A stretch of 64,000 nt of DNA from Heliocidaris tuberculata (taxonomy: Eukaryota > Echinodermata > Echinoidea > Camarodonta > Echinometridae), in contig CM046844.1 of assembly GCA_025618425.1 (NCBI GenBank), positions 19,502,324-19,566,323 on the forward strand. The letters are read 5' to 3'. Below are positions 1-11,530 of the stretch, one piece after another; the stretch's first letter is position 1, and the number at the start of each line of letters is the position of its first letter. The notes beneath the pieces are model-generated. The model was not told where the DNA came from and did not search any database. It was given only the letters and a program-made list of their open reading frames with translations. The position numbers and the translations under genes were made by a program.

Positions 1-555
1 AACTCACCGATGTTGGAAAAGATAATTCCGAAAATGAAATCTGTAATTTACTGTCACTTCTGGCGAAACGGGGTATCGCAAGTCATGATGTACATTTCCT
101 GATCGCCGCGAGCGCTGACATCTCCCGCTAAAAAATTTGGTCGTTAAAAGTTCGGTTCCTATCGCGCACACGTAAGTCCCGATTTTCCGTGTGTGCGATC
201 GTAGAGATCGATGTGCACGCGATATCGAGTTTCGTTGTGGACAAAATTTTATTGGCCGATTTAGTCTAAAAACATCGGCACCATGAAAACAACATGCGAT
301 CGCAAAAAAAATTGGCGGGGATTTCTTAGGTTTTGGACATGATTTTGACTTTGGATTTTGCTGGAAATATCAGAAGTTTTTCCTAACGGCCATTTAAGGT
401 AGGAAAGAGATTTTAAAGCGCTGAATTTGAAAGGAAGTATTTTAAATATTTATCTTACTTTTCCTCCCATACCTTAAGTACATGCGATAGAAAATGACTA
501 GTATTTTTGCATTCGTCCCGCGTAGTGGTCAGTATGACCACTATACGTGGTGTGC
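1..555 (-). repeat. Left copy of a 555-bp inverted repeat
   Basis: The reverse complement of this segment recurs at 40,096-40,651. I compared about 330 bp by eye and saw five substitutions. Similarity stops at about 555, just beyond an internal palindrome (GTGGTCAGTATGACCAC). On the left it runs to the window edge, so the true end may lie outside. Read on the minus strand it ends in ATCG followed by GTGAGT, a good splice-donor sequence. No open reading frame of note and no recognised family. Confidence 0.85.
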
Positions 556-570
556 GTGTCCCCTCCTTTT

Positions 571-690
571 CTCGCCGATAGTATCGATATCACGAGATGT
601 CTAGCTAGTTAGCTCTTCGTGAAACAGTTTAGGAAGATCATGGACATCTCCGTAGTTGGCGGATAAAGTTATGACTGTCTTGTCGTTGGT
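571..690 (+). repeat. MITE-like fragment, copy 1 of 3
   Basis: About 120 bp recur in the same orientation at 10,511-10,625 and, more diverged, at about 39,690-39,805. Shared blocks include TCACGAGATGTCTAGCTAG (first two copies), GTGAAAC near the middle, and GTTATGACTGTC at the right end (all three). The layout resembles a short nonautonomous DNA transposon. Superfamily not determined. Confidence 0.55.
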
Positions 691-782
691 TTCGAGAAAC
701 AGGCCCCAGATTGATAAGCCACAGAGCTCGTATAGCTAGACTTCAGTCTTTCAGACACCCTGGCCTAGTATAAGTGAGACAC

Positions 783-1710
783 CCACTCATACACATACGA
801 GGTTATCGTAAGATAACCTCGTACTCCATACGTGTTTTAATGGCAGATTTGAATGTATACTTTACAATATCACCTCCCTTGCAATTCCAAGGGTTTATTC
901 CCTATTTTTGCTGTATTTATGTTGTATGATGTCTATGTATGTAAATGAATTTGATTTTTAAACTTGTATTAAACTAATATTTTAACTACAAAAAGACAAA
1001 AACTTACCAGTTTGCTTTCCATTCAGCGGAGTTCTCGTAGAAGATGTTTGGCTATAGCGGCGTTGTCGTAGTTGTTTTGGTGCGCTAGCCTAGAATTACA
1101 GTCGTTTCGATATATACTAACGCTGATGGCGCTATATAGAAATATACGATCCTATGGAAGAATTATGCAATGCAAAAATGTTTTTCCCCAAACGTCTGGA
1201 GAACAAAGCCAGATGCCGAATCAAGCTTCCGGGGCACTTTTCCCTAGAGATCAGGTGCTTCCGGGGTCAGGCAAACTTCTCAAAGACCTTTAATAGTGTT
1301 AAGACAAATTACTCTCTCGTATTTCCGTAGTACACTCGGCAGGTGTATATTGCCGTGTTCAAACGAGACTCGCCTTACGAGTGCACCACAATACGCACAC
1401 GTGCTTAGTAGCGGGTTGAGCACTCTTCGCATTTATACTCTTCGCTTCAGGTCAAGGCATATAAGCGTACTGTAGATGATTTTACCTTGGCCCAGTCCCC
1501 GCTGCTGTATACACGAAGAGTGAGAAAAAGCCCTTTAAAGTACTGCTTTCTAGTTTTGGAATCAGAAGTCAACATACAAGAGTTGAAGAGTCTCTGAATC
1601 AGGTATTCTAGCAAATTTAAGAAAATTAAATCGTGCCTAGAGCAATTTTGTTGTCTGTTTTTGAATGCTTGCAACAGTGAATGTTGGACACAGTCCCACA
1701 TAGGCAAGGG
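783..1710 (+). repeat. 928-bp tandem duplication, unit 1
   Basis: This 928-bp unit is followed directly by a second unit at 1711-2638 with only about half a dozen differences. Each unit starts at CCACTCATACACATACGAGG and contains a strong palindrome just inside (GAGGTTATC, GTAA, GATAACCTC). Both units contain the same 73-codon open frame (1072-1293 and 2000-2221), but it has no recognisable domain and I do not call it a gene. The similarity means a very recent duplication or an assembly artefact. Confidence 0.9.
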
Positions 1711-2638
1711 CCACTCATACACATACGAGGTTATCGTAAGATAACCTCGTACTCCATACGTGTTTTAATGGCAGATTTGAGGGTCTACTTTACAATATCA
1801 CCTCCCTTGCAATTCCAAGGGTTTATTCCCTATTTTTGCTGTATTTATGTTGTATGATGTCTATGTATGTAAATGAATTTGATTTTTAAACTTGTATTAA
1901 ACTAATATTTTAACTACAAAAAGACAAAAACTTACCAGTTTGCTTTCCATTCAGCGGAGTTCTCGTAGAAGATGTTTGGCTATGGCGGCGTTGTCGTAGT
2001 TGTTTTGGTGCGCTAGCCTAGAATTACAGTCGTTTCGATATATACTAACGCTGATGGCGCTATATAGAAATATACGATCCTATGGAAGAATTATGCAATG
2101 CAAAAATGTTTTTCCCCAAACGTCTGGAGAACAAAGCCAGATGCCGAATCAAGCTTCCGGGGCACTTTTCCCTAGAGATCAGGTGCTTCCGGGGTCAGGC
2201 AAACTTCTCAAAGACCTTTAATAGTGTTAAGACAAATTACTCTCTCGTATTTCCGTAGTACACTCGGCAGGTGTATATTGCCGTGTTCAAACGAGACTCG
2301 CCTTACGAGTGCACCACAATACGCACACGTGCTTAGTAGCGGGTTGAGCACTCTTCGCATTTATACTCTTCGCTTCAGGTCAAGGCATATAAGCGTACTG
2401 TAGATGATTTTACCTTGGCCCAGTCCCCGCTGCTGTATACACGAGGAGTGAGAAAAAGCCCTTTAAAGTACTGCTTTCCAGTTTTGGAATCAGAAGTCAA
2501 CATACAAGAGTTGAAGAGTCTCTGAATCAGGTATTCTAGCAAATTTAAGAAAATTAAATCGTGCCTAGAGCAATTTTGTTGTCTGTTTTTGAATGCTTGC
2601 AACAGTGAATGTTGGACACAGTCCCACATAGGCAAGGG
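1711..2638 (+). repeat. 928-bp tandem duplication, unit 2
   Basis: Second unit of the duplication. Its tail (about 2500-2638) is immediately followed by a partial inverted copy, so this end can fold back on itself. Confidence 0.9.
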
Positions 2639-2639
2639 C

Positions 2640-2985
2640 CTATGAGTGGGCAAGGGCCTGAGTGTGAGACACCCACTCATGGGCCCTTGCCTATGTGGGA
2701 CTGTGTCCAACATTCACTGTTGCAGCAGTCAAAAACAGACAACAAAATTGCTCTAAGCAAGATTTAATTTTCTTAAATTTACTAGATTACCTGATTCATG
2801 GACTCTTCCACTCTTACTGTGCCACAAATTAGGGGATTCAGAATTGAAAGTGAAATTTTACTTTTTTTAGATAATTATTTTCCTCTCCTGTATGAATGAT
2901 CTAGCCTGGAAAAGGGCCTGCTGATACACACAATAGCTATTGAAGCCTATTCACCCATAAAAGAGCTAGTCTGAGTACAAGGTTA
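2640..2985 (-). repeat. Inverted arm of the foldback next to the tandem duplication
   Basis: 2673-2824 is the reverse complement of the tail of the 928-bp unit, separated from it by about 35 bp that repeat GGCAAGGGCC and CACTCATGGG motifs. The sequence then continues to about 2985 as a stretch that also occurs, inverted, at 8636-8780. It ends with a small palindrome (ACAAGGTTATC, TTCA, GATAAGCTTGT) resembling the one inside the 928-bp unit. The repeat family therefore extends beyond the tandem unit. Confidence 0.75.
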
Positions 2986-3885
2986 TCTTCAGATAAGCTT
3001 GTACATGTATAAGTGTGAGACACCCTACATCACGTATCACCATCATCACACGGGCAAAGCTCATTCCAGCACACACAGTTATGAATATATGGGACAAAGC
3101 TTTATGGACATGTATACATTACCATTCACGAGCAAGCTTTTTGTAAGCTCGTTTTATCTCCATCTGAGATGCCGATTTGGAAACAGATAATGTTTTGTAC
3201 GGACTAAGAGAACACTCAAACAGGCCAGCTGATAAAATTATCACGAAAAGTATGAAAAACGTGGATTTCGCCATTTTGTTCCGATTAGTCGGGGATTTCC
3301 TTTCTCTTTCTCAACAATGACATCAATGACATAGTCTCTTTAACAGTCGTTTATTTGTTTGAATTGGGATGGTGGCATGGCGCCTGAGGTCGAGGGCGGA
3401 CAAGGGGGAGCTAAAATGAATATGACTTAGGGGAATTCAGGGAATCAGTGGCGGATCTACATAGGGGGAAAACTGGCCCGTGCCCCCCCCCCTCCCCTTT
3501 GAAACCCAACTGGCATACCTTAATTACACAATTTAAAAAATTGCCCCCTTTATTGAGTACTTTTACGGCACTCTGCCCCCCCCCCCCCGGTCTTTAGAAA
3601 AACTTGCATGGATCAGCCCCTGCAGGAAATGATTTGTTTTGCTCGCTAAAGAGTTTGGTTTGTTTGGGGTTTTTTTCCCTCAAAAGGATTTGTTGAGCAA
3701 ATTTAATCAAGACTTTTCATGCAGGATCCTGAAACGCGCGGAGCAGAAGCCGCAGCGGGGTGCAATTGTCCGGCCTCCCCTATTATTTTCCGGGCGTAGC
3801 CCAAAGATTTTGAGGACTCTTTTTCTTGTTAACAGTCAAAGACTTTGAAGCCTAGCTTGCATTGTGCTACATAGCCCATCCCCCT

Positions 3886-3945
<60 letters not shown>

Positions 3946-4677
3946 CTATACGTGGCCCTACTACATGTTCATCAAAATATTAAGGCTCAAAACGGGCAGA
4001 GTTCACTTTTTTTTGGGGGGGGGGGGAGTCTTTATATAGAAATGACTGAATACTGAATAAGCTTCCACAGTGCTGTTAAATTAGCCAGGATGATATTTTG
4101 ACCATGCAAAGAGGGTCTATTCTTTTTTAAGCTAAGAAGAATGGGCCTATAGGCTCGATTATTTAACAATTTCAGGATAAAATTCCATATCATTCACTGG
4201 TACTGGTATGCTTTAAAAATATAAAGACTTTACAGGGGTGGTATTTGATATTTAAAAAAAAATAGGGGCTGAAACGCCCCTTACCCTTATCGAGAAAACT
4301 GAAGTTTAACAATTTTTTGTTTTTAAATTCAAACCAACTAGGGGAAATTCCTGCTATCCCCTTTTCCCTATACCTCCTTGAGAAATTAAAAGGATCTGTA
4401 GTTGCAATGCCAACTTGACTTGTATTTTTATGTCCAGTGTACATGTATACGCAAATCTCATAGTAAATAGGGCTTATCCATAGGCCAACGCACATAGGTT
4501 TAGTCTCTTAAATAGGACTCAAAATAAATACTATGATGAAATGACCTTGGACATCAATCCTCCACATATAGCATACTGCCGGGGGGGGGGGGGGGGAGTC
4601 AACTATATTGCTGTACATACGCGCTACCAGAAAAATGCGTGAAAATAGTTTTTGCCCCTATGGTTTTTGTCGGTTAA
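2986..4677. other. No gene seen; simple repeats
   Basis: No coding exon recognised. Contains a (CT)n tract at 3888-3941, poly-C runs near 3480-3600, a poly-G run near 4010-4026 and another at 4579-4596. Confidence 0.6.
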
Positions 4678-5169
4678 AGGTCATGTAAAGTTTGGGTAAG
4701 CCCTCAAAAACTGTTCGTCAGATTTCTTCAGTTTTTTGTTGATAAATAACAAGATACTAATACTAAGACACTGTGAATATTTCGCCTCCTAAAGTTTGAT
4801 ATTAAACAAATAAGAGGCAAAAACTAATTTATGTGCCGGGACAGGCACATAAAATCCCAACAAAGGCAGCATGTGATAACTCTTTGGTAAAACCAATGAT
4901 GAGTAGCTACACACAGTGCACACACGCTGTCTCTTTGCGAAGCCCCAAGATTGCTGTGCGGGGAGCCGTCGGGGTGGAATGGTCCTAGCATAATGGCAGT
5001 GATCAAGCATTCCTTACAGATATTTACACTGAAATTCACCAGAAATCATAGATGGAATACCAAATGATCTCTTACAGACATCTTTTGATACAAGGAGAAC
5101 AACATGATGAGACTATATTTAACATGTTTCTTTCCAATTTCCTTTTTGCTACCAATACTCTACATGAGC
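4678..5169 (+). mobile_element. TTAA-type MITE, family A, copy 1
   Basis: About 490 bp matching 7354-7863 in the same orientation. It starts right after TTAA (4674-4677) with AGGTCATGTAAAGTTTGGG. It ends near CTCTACATGAGC, whose reverse complement resembles the start, giving imperfect terminal inverted repeats. The right-hand TTAA is not present in this copy. No transposase. Confidence 0.7.
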
Positions 5170-7299
5170 GTGAAGTGCGTGACCGTCGTTTAAGGGCGTT
5201 TAGGATGTCAAAAAGGCCCAAACCGTTTCATTACGCGTTCCCCATACTTGTGTGAATTTTGTGCGACGAGTCTCTTTGCTTAGGGGGTAAAATTTTCAAG
5301 AAAGCACCCGAAAACATTTGAATGGGTGTAAATTCGACCAATTGGATTAAACGTGTTTAATGTGCATGGTTTGGAAAACCTGTGGTCGTACAGCAATAGA
5401 GTTGAATCCCCCGGCAACCCCCCCCCCCCCCCCCCCCCCGGGAGAGCATACTGCCCTTTTTTAGGCCCATCATAATTTTTTCAATATACTTGGGGGGGAT
5501 CTTTCTTACATTTTTTCTTCCTTGTGTAGTCTTTTACATCAATAAAATACATTTGAAAGTCTCCTCGAGGTTAGAGTTCATAGTCAACTCCCACACGTAA
5601 AATACTTCGTGTGAATCGTCTTCAGAGGTTCAGAAGTACCGTAAATTCTTAATCGCAAGATGAGAGTTCGCGTTCGCGTCACGGACGGACATTTCAAATT
5701 TTCCAAGTTGGGAGGCCTGTAAAAATAAGTGATTATAGATGTGAAGGAGTGCTTTGTGATTTACGAGGGTATCACTATAAAGTGTATTGAAAATGATAAT
5801 TTTCATATTTACTTATTTCAATGAGAATAAATGAAATGCTCCATTTCTTAGATCAATATAGAGTGGGAGATAGAAATTTTGTGGTGACTTCTCCTCACTC
5901 ATTTTCTATCAATTTCAGAACAATCTTGGTCCAGGGGTACTTCCAGGATTTTGTAAAGGAGGGGGCACAGTCGCACAGAGCCGGGAAAGTACACAATTAA
6001 GGAGGCAATTTCTTTTTTATTGTGTACTTAAGGTATGCCGGTTGGGTTTTAAAAGGGGGGCCGCGGCCGATTTGCCCCTCCCCCCCCCCCCCCCCATGGA
6101 TCCGCCCCAAAGCTGTCTTACTTTCACTTGCAAATGTTATCTTGAGTCAGATAAATTGGCTTCCCTATATAATAGACATTTGGAATTTCAAAACAAGCTT
6201 TAGATTCCATAAGACGGTGAAATATGTGCATCACAGATGGAAATTTTGCTAAAAGTGTCATGCTCAAAAATAGTTTGGTCCAAGAACTCTGACACCTTGG
6301 AACCCTTTGAAGCTAGAGCAAAGAACCAAATTTCTAGTAACTTTCGATGTATTTCATGGCAGTGATATAGTATTTCAATTAATTCCATGATTTGTGTCAC
6401 GGACGGACATGCTCATGAACAAGAGTTTTCAATCCCCCCCCCCCCCCCTCTACCCTCGGTCTAAGAGTAGCCTATCTAGATCTAGGTCTAAATTGTTTGG
6501 GTTTTTTTAATACGGGGGGGGGGGTTATACTTGTTATAATATAGCTAGACAGTCGATGTCTAGCTATATTATAAGCAGCTATATGAGTAGGCCTTTGTTT
6601 GTTCGTTAGTTTGTTTCTCTGTCTGTTTGTTTTTTGTTTGTTTATTTGTTTGTTTTGTGGGTGTGGGGGGGGTATTAAAGTTGAAAAAAAAAATGGATCA
6701 CAAACCCGGGTTCAAAAATTGAGATGGAGAGCTTTGAGTATCGTCGTTAGCTAGCTGTGTCATAACTTCATTACTGCCCTCTAACGTTAGAGGGGAATGT
6801 TTTGCTTTGCCTTTGCTCAATATAACGTAGATCTAGGATAGAGGAGCATTCGGCATGCACGTTAATGACACAGCACAGTAAGATTTTAACTATCCTTTCC
6901 CTTTAAAACAGTCGGACTTCTAAATTTATTCAGAAAATTATCCAAAGTTGTAAGTATACAAACTGTATCAGTATTATTGTCATTTTCGTATCATTCTGTC
7001 TGATTACGCACACAAATGCCATAATTATGAATGATGAATGATGAGATCATGAGTGGAGCCGATCGCGAGGTGAATCATTCCTGAGGCTGAAATAATCTGA
7101 ATGAATGAATCGCAATGTGAATTGGTGTGAATGCATGACTCGAGTCAGGACTGTCATGACCGTGTTGTTGACTGAAGTGAATAGAATTATATGGGAAAGA
7201 TAGAAGGCATTTAATGCAATTACGCCGTAATTTATATGAATGTCTAAGTTGAGTCTCTTGACTAAGTTTTGCTTCAGATCAGAAATAGTAGGTCTAGAT
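5170..7299. other. No gene seen; homopolymers and a short hairpin
   Basis: No coding exon recognised. Poly-C runs lie near 5420-5438, 6078-6094 and 6436-6448. A near-perfect hairpin at about 6534-6574 has arms of roughly 18 bp (TTATAATATAGCTAGACA and its complement) around a 5-bp loop. The rest is unremarkable AT-rich sequence. Confidence 0.55.
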
Positions 7300-8010
7300 C
7301 TATAGCATGATTGGTTCCATGACAATTGCTCCGGTCTAACTTTGCCATGTTAAAGGTCATGTTTAGTTTTGGTAAGCCCTCAAAAGCTGTTCGTCAGATT
7401 TCTTCAATTTTTGTTAATAAATAGCAAGATACTAGCAATACTAAGACAATGTGAAGATTTCGCCTCCTAAAGTTTAATATTAAACAAATAAGAGGCAAAA
7501 ACTAATTTATGTGCCGGGACAGGCACGTAAAATCCCAACAAAGGCAGCATGTGCTATACACTGTACACACACGTGTAAAACCAATGAGTAGCTACACACA
7601 GTGATACACACAAGCTGTCTCTGTGCGAAGCCCCAACTTCCCAAGATTGCTGTGCGGGGAGCCTCGGGGATGGAAGGGTCCTAGCATAATGGCAGTGATC
7701 AAGCATTCCTTACAGATATTTGCACTGAAATTCACCAGAAATCATAGATGGAATACCAAATGATCTCTTACAGACATCTTTTGATACAAGGAGAACAACA
7801 TGAGACTATATTTAACATGTTTCTCTCCAATTTCCTTTTTGCTACCAATACTGTAAATGAGCTTTAATCCTAAACCTAAACCTAACCCTAACCCTAGCCC
7901 TAATCCTAATCTTCACATTGTCTTGAACAAAAAACCAAATCATGACCTTGACTTTAACCTTTGACCTTTCGAGATATGGACGGAGGAGCAAATGTCGTGT
8001 CACCAGCATG
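7300..8010 (-). repeat. Telomere-like interspersed repeat, interrupted
   Basis: The parts outside 7350-7867 match the reverse complement of 61,300-61,515. Shared features are a CCCTAA-type degenerate array (7866-7910), the stretch around CTTCACATTGTC, and a terminal GGAGCAAATGTC motif. The 61-kb copy is uninterrupted and shows that the 510 bp between the two TTAA sites is an insertion. Confidence 0.75.
7354..7863 (+). mobile_element. TTAA-type MITE, family A, copy 2 (510 bp)
   Basis: Inserted into the telomere-like repeat. It is flanked by TTAA on both sides (7350-7353 and 7864-7867), while the uninterrupted copy near 61,460 has a single TTAA at the matching place, so TTAA is the target duplication. 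Ends are imperfect inverted repeats (AGGTCATGTTTAGT and AGCTCATTTACAGT, about 16 of 23 positions alike). No transposase frame. TTAA duplications are typical of piggyBac, Kolobok and some Sola transposons; I cannot say which mobilised it. Confidence 0.8.
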
Positions 8011-8286
8011 ATTGGTATAATGTCCCTAACAGTTGGGCACTCAATATATTGGACAGACGGGTATGTGCCGCTTTGAAGACCCCCTTTTTCGACGGCCGAT
8101 GGCCGTTCTCAAGATACCCGAATTTCCATAAACAGCAGTATACACCCTTCGCACGCATTCTCAAGATACCCGGCCAGTCCTCGTCTCTCTCTCCTTTCCC
8201 CCGGCACAGCCCGTTCCCTAGCTGTCGCGTACGTACGTCCATTCACTTGCGTGCACAATTGCATATTATATGCATGCACTAGATAT

Positions 8287-8448
8287 GAAGTGTGGCCGAT
8301 AGCCGGTGTGCTGCCGGTCCATCGTTTGCATTACACACACACATACGCATCACCCTCACATAATTATGACATGTCACACACACAATTTTAAAGTGACTTT
8401 GCAACGCAAACAATGGACCGGCAGCACATCCGCTACCGGCCGCACTTC
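8287..8448. repeat. 162-bp imperfect palindrome
   Basis: Left arm starts GAAGTGTGGCCG and contains GTGCTGCCGGTCCATCGTTT. The right arm is its complement, ending CGGCCGCACTTC. About 45 bp of arm surround an AC-rich centre. Likely a small palindromic MITE; family unknown. Confidence 0.65.
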
Positions 8449-8784
8449 ACAGCATCTACTCTATAGAATCCCCATACTAAGTGCCGTAGTTCCTTAGACC
8501 ATGGTTTTGGGGTATGATCCACCGTTGCAATGACCCAATGTTTTTCTCTTCTAGTCCGTTCCTTAGACCCCCGTTTTGGGGGCGGCTGCAGCACACCCCC
8601 ATCTGAAAAAAATTTGAGTGCCCCCCCCCCCCCCCCAGGCTTGTACTCCAGACTAGCTTTTACAGGTGAATAGGCTTCAATAGCTTTTGTGTGTATCAGC
8701 AGGCCTTTTTCCAGTCTAGATCATTCATACATGAGAGGAAAATCATTATTTAAAATTTCAATTTCAATTCTGAATCCCCAAATT

Positions 8785-9384
8785 CGAGCGATCACCAATA
8801 GGGTAAAAATGCCCGGATGTACCGTTTTTGGCGAATTCTCATTCAACTTCCGGGACCTGTGTACTTTCGGTGTATATGGATGCTAAGTTACAGTAACCGC
8901 GGTACACACTTCAGGAATTTTTCTTCAAACTTATCTAATAAAAGTTAAGGTAATCGTAGAATTGTCATGGCGAGCCTTTCTCAAGACTTCAAGAATATGA
9001 CCGTTCTGCAGCTGAAAGCTTTTCTGACAGAAAGAGGCATTCCATGCAACGGAAAACGCAAACTCGAATTGGAATTGCTAGTACGGAGAGCCGCTGAATG
9101 TTACAGCGTTATTGAGCCTTGCGACCGGGAGGCGTCCGGCGGGAGGCGTCCGGCAGAAAGCGACGACGGGTGCCCGCTGCGGCCTGCGGACGGCTCTGTT
9201 CGAGACTTAAATGACAAAGCCGTATCTTGGAAAGCTGATTTGAGAGGTTATGCACGGCCGCCGGGTCATTCACCGACCGGTCAGATTCCGGAAGTAACTA
9301 GGTCACAAAAGCTGTCCCACATTGCATAGCAAACGCACCCCGATACCTGCATCCGGGCATTTTTACCCTATTGGCGATCGCTCG
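8785..9384 (+). mobile_element. 600-bp element with 35-bp terminal inverted repeats and AATT duplication
   Basis: The left end (8785-8819) and right end (9350-9384) are complementary over 35 bp with one mismatch, beginning CGAGCGATC and including TAGGGTAAAAATGCCCGG. Both are flanked by AATT (8781-8784, 9385-9388). The related locus near 2824 has one AATT and no insert. The element is GC-richer than its surroundings inside the reading frame and carries one 120-codon frame. It is too small for a full transposase, so it is probably a nonautonomous derivative. Superfamily unassigned. Confidence 0.85.
8967..9329 (+). CDS. SAP-domain protein carried by the 600-bp element
   Basis: 120-aa frame with an N-terminal SAP-like helix-extended loop-helix (residues about 8-40): the pattern MTVLQLKAFLTERG followed by GKRKLELELLV fits a SAP DNA-binding motif. 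The remainder is basic and proline/glycine-containing, with a perfect duplication of the GGCGTCCGGCG unit near 9129-9149. The ATG follows a 180-bp leader and the stop lies 20 bp before the right terminal repeat. From memory, SAP-like N-termini of this look precede SWIM/YqaJ-nuclease proteins in many marine invertebrate genomes, so this may be a captured N-terminal exon. That is inference. It could also be a chance-preserved fragment. No catalytic domain is present. Confidence 0.55.
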   Translation: MASLSQDFKNMTVLQLKAFLTERGIPCNGKRKLELELLVRRAAECYSVIEPCDREASGGRRPAESDDGCPLRPADGSVRDLNDKAVSWKADLRGYARPPGHSPTGQIPEVTRSQKLSHIA

Positions 9385-9540
9385 AATTGGTGGCACAGTA
9401 AGAGTTGAAGAGTCCCTGAATCAGGTAATCTAGAAAATTTAAGAAAATTGAATCTTGCTTAAAGCAATTTTGTTGTCTGTTTTTGACTGCTGCAACAATG
9501 AATGTTGGACACAGTCCCACTTAGGCAAGGGCCTATGAGT

Positions 9541-10862
9541 GCTTGAAACTATGCAGCTCCAATCTGCTGTCATATATCCAGCCAAAATACCACATCAAAA
9601 GAGTGAAACTCAGAATATTACTTACCAGCAAGTTGTCTGTGAAAATCCATCTTGTTTGGTGACCAGCTAAACCACTGATTGAGGAAATATGGAATTTTAA
9701 GCATTAAATTTTGTGTTCATTCTGTTTTGCTGCTGAGACTAATTGATCCTTCAGTACTGCTGCCATCTCTGTGTGGAGAGAGGAAATCTGCATATTTGTT
9801 TATTATTGCTGGCAGTAGTACAGCAGTAGAGGGCAGCCCTTATGTGTTTTCACCATGACCATGTTGGTTTGGGAGGACAAGGTTATATTTAACCTTGTTC
9901 ATTGGATAAGTGGCTAAGATCAACGACAACTAGGAAGACAAGGACTTATGACACCTCCAACCCTGTCATATCGTTTTTAGTCGACGTACAGCGCCATCAT
10001 ATGTTATTCATTGGGTAGATTATGGTTGGCAAAAAGGGAAACTACATACTTTTATGCAACTCTTTCTGCACATTCACTTTATCTGGAATTTATCCATGTT
10101 TATATTATGAAAATTATATGAAAATACAGTTTCTATTCAAGGCTTGTCTCCACTTAACTCTAGATAGTGAATCAACACTCTTTCCACATTCTAATGAATA
10201 AAGATACAGTACAGAAAACAAAAGAGTCTGATTGAGGTCATTGCAATATGAAAGGAACTTTTTTTTTTTTCAAATGAAAAAGAAAATAAAAATGATAACA
10301 ATAATAGACTGATAGGAGATATGTCTGTATCAAAATGTTTATTCATTTTACAAGTGAATCCATTGTGTAATGTACATAATTTTAAAAAGTGTTTGGCATC
10401 TATTTTCTATTTTCTTCTATTTCCTAATTTATTCAAATATTTGCAGTTGAGTTAAATTTAGCTTTTAAAAATATAGTGTAATTGCAACCAAGGCTACGTG
10501 TCGGCTCCTATTCTCACCGATAGTATCGATATCACGAGATGTCTAGCTAGTAAGCTCTTTGTGAAACTGTTTAGAAAGATCCTAGACATCTCCGTAGTTA
10601 GCAGATAAAGTTATGACTGTCCTGTTGAATATCCTATTGAAGAATCTGGCATGAAATCAGATATTCTATCATCTTAGTCCTAACGTTAGAATGTAGAAGG
10701 AAGTATTTTCTCAAAATTTTGCAGATCATATTGGTGTTTTTACCTCTTCAACTTAGAGGTCGTGACCGCCACCGAAATTGATACGGCCCCTCATAGTGAT
10801 GGTTCCATGAGTGTGCCATGGTCATGCCGCGCCGTAGACATAACCGCGTCTGTTATGGGAAA
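9541..10862. other. No gene seen; one MITE-like fragment
   Basis: No coding exon recognised. 10,511-10,625 is the second copy of the fragment described at 571-690, in the same orientation. The rest is AT-rich sequence without visible structure. Confidence 0.5.
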
Positions 10863-11530
10863 CTTTAAAAGGCCCCTGCAACCCAAGTGCAAGTTAATTG
10901 CTGTTGATATGCAGGAATGCATACAACTAATATTCTGTTATTCAAACATCTAGATACATGTATGTTTCATAGAATTTTAAATGTTTTTTGAAATATTTTT
11001 CCCAACCTCCTAAGCTCCACCCCCCCCCCCCCAAAAAAAAGCTTCAGATCTCATTCCTGCAATGACAGCATCTGTCAATCATCAGTCAGCTACACTAACA
11101 TTCTACAATAGACAGTGGAATATAACTTCCCCTAGCTCAGCACATGCTCACAATAGAATTGCATGCTTTCAAACAATATATGTCCTCATTACCATTCTTT
11201 TCCTGGTGATGCTCCAGCATGTCTTACATAGCAACTCATATGTAGGCATTGTATGGTCTAGTAGAACAGATGGTCATCTCTGGCAAAGCTACGTACCACT
11301 GTTTCTCCTAAACTCACTAATGATTGACAGATGATATCATTGCAGGAATGAGATCTGGGGTATTTTTTTAGGGTGGAGCTTAGCATGTTTGAGAAAATGA
11401 CTTTAAAAGTATATGAAAAATTTATGAAACATTTAGATGTTTGAATAACAAAATATGAGTTGTATGCATCCTTGCACATCAACAGGAATCAACTTGCATT
11501 TGGGTTGCAGGGGACTTTTATATTACTGAC
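10863..11530. mobile_element. Long inverted repeat with 250-bp spacer
   Basis: About 10,870-11,070 is repeated inverted at about 11,330-11,520. Matching blocks include CCCCTGCAACCCAA, TGTTATTCAAACATCTA, TAAGCTCCACCC and AGATCTCATTCCTGCAATGA. The spacer has no recognisable gene. Probably a foldback or MITE-type element; arms are perhaps 85% alike by eye. Confidence 0.7.

Larger units (their letters stand above)
8636..9540 (-). repeat. Inverted copy of the 2.7-kb repeat, split by an insertion
   Basis: 8636-8780 matches the reverse complement of about 2824-2985, and 9389-9540 matches that of about 2673-2824. The two halves are contiguous in the other copy. The 600 bp between them are the SAP-ORF element, so this locus is a filled site and 2824 an empty one. 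Confidence 0.8.

Noticed and set aside
1072..2221. Two identical 73-codon frames in the tandem duplication
   Set aside because: Identity follows from the very recent DNA duplication. No domain, no splice context, and differences between units are not concentrated at third positions.
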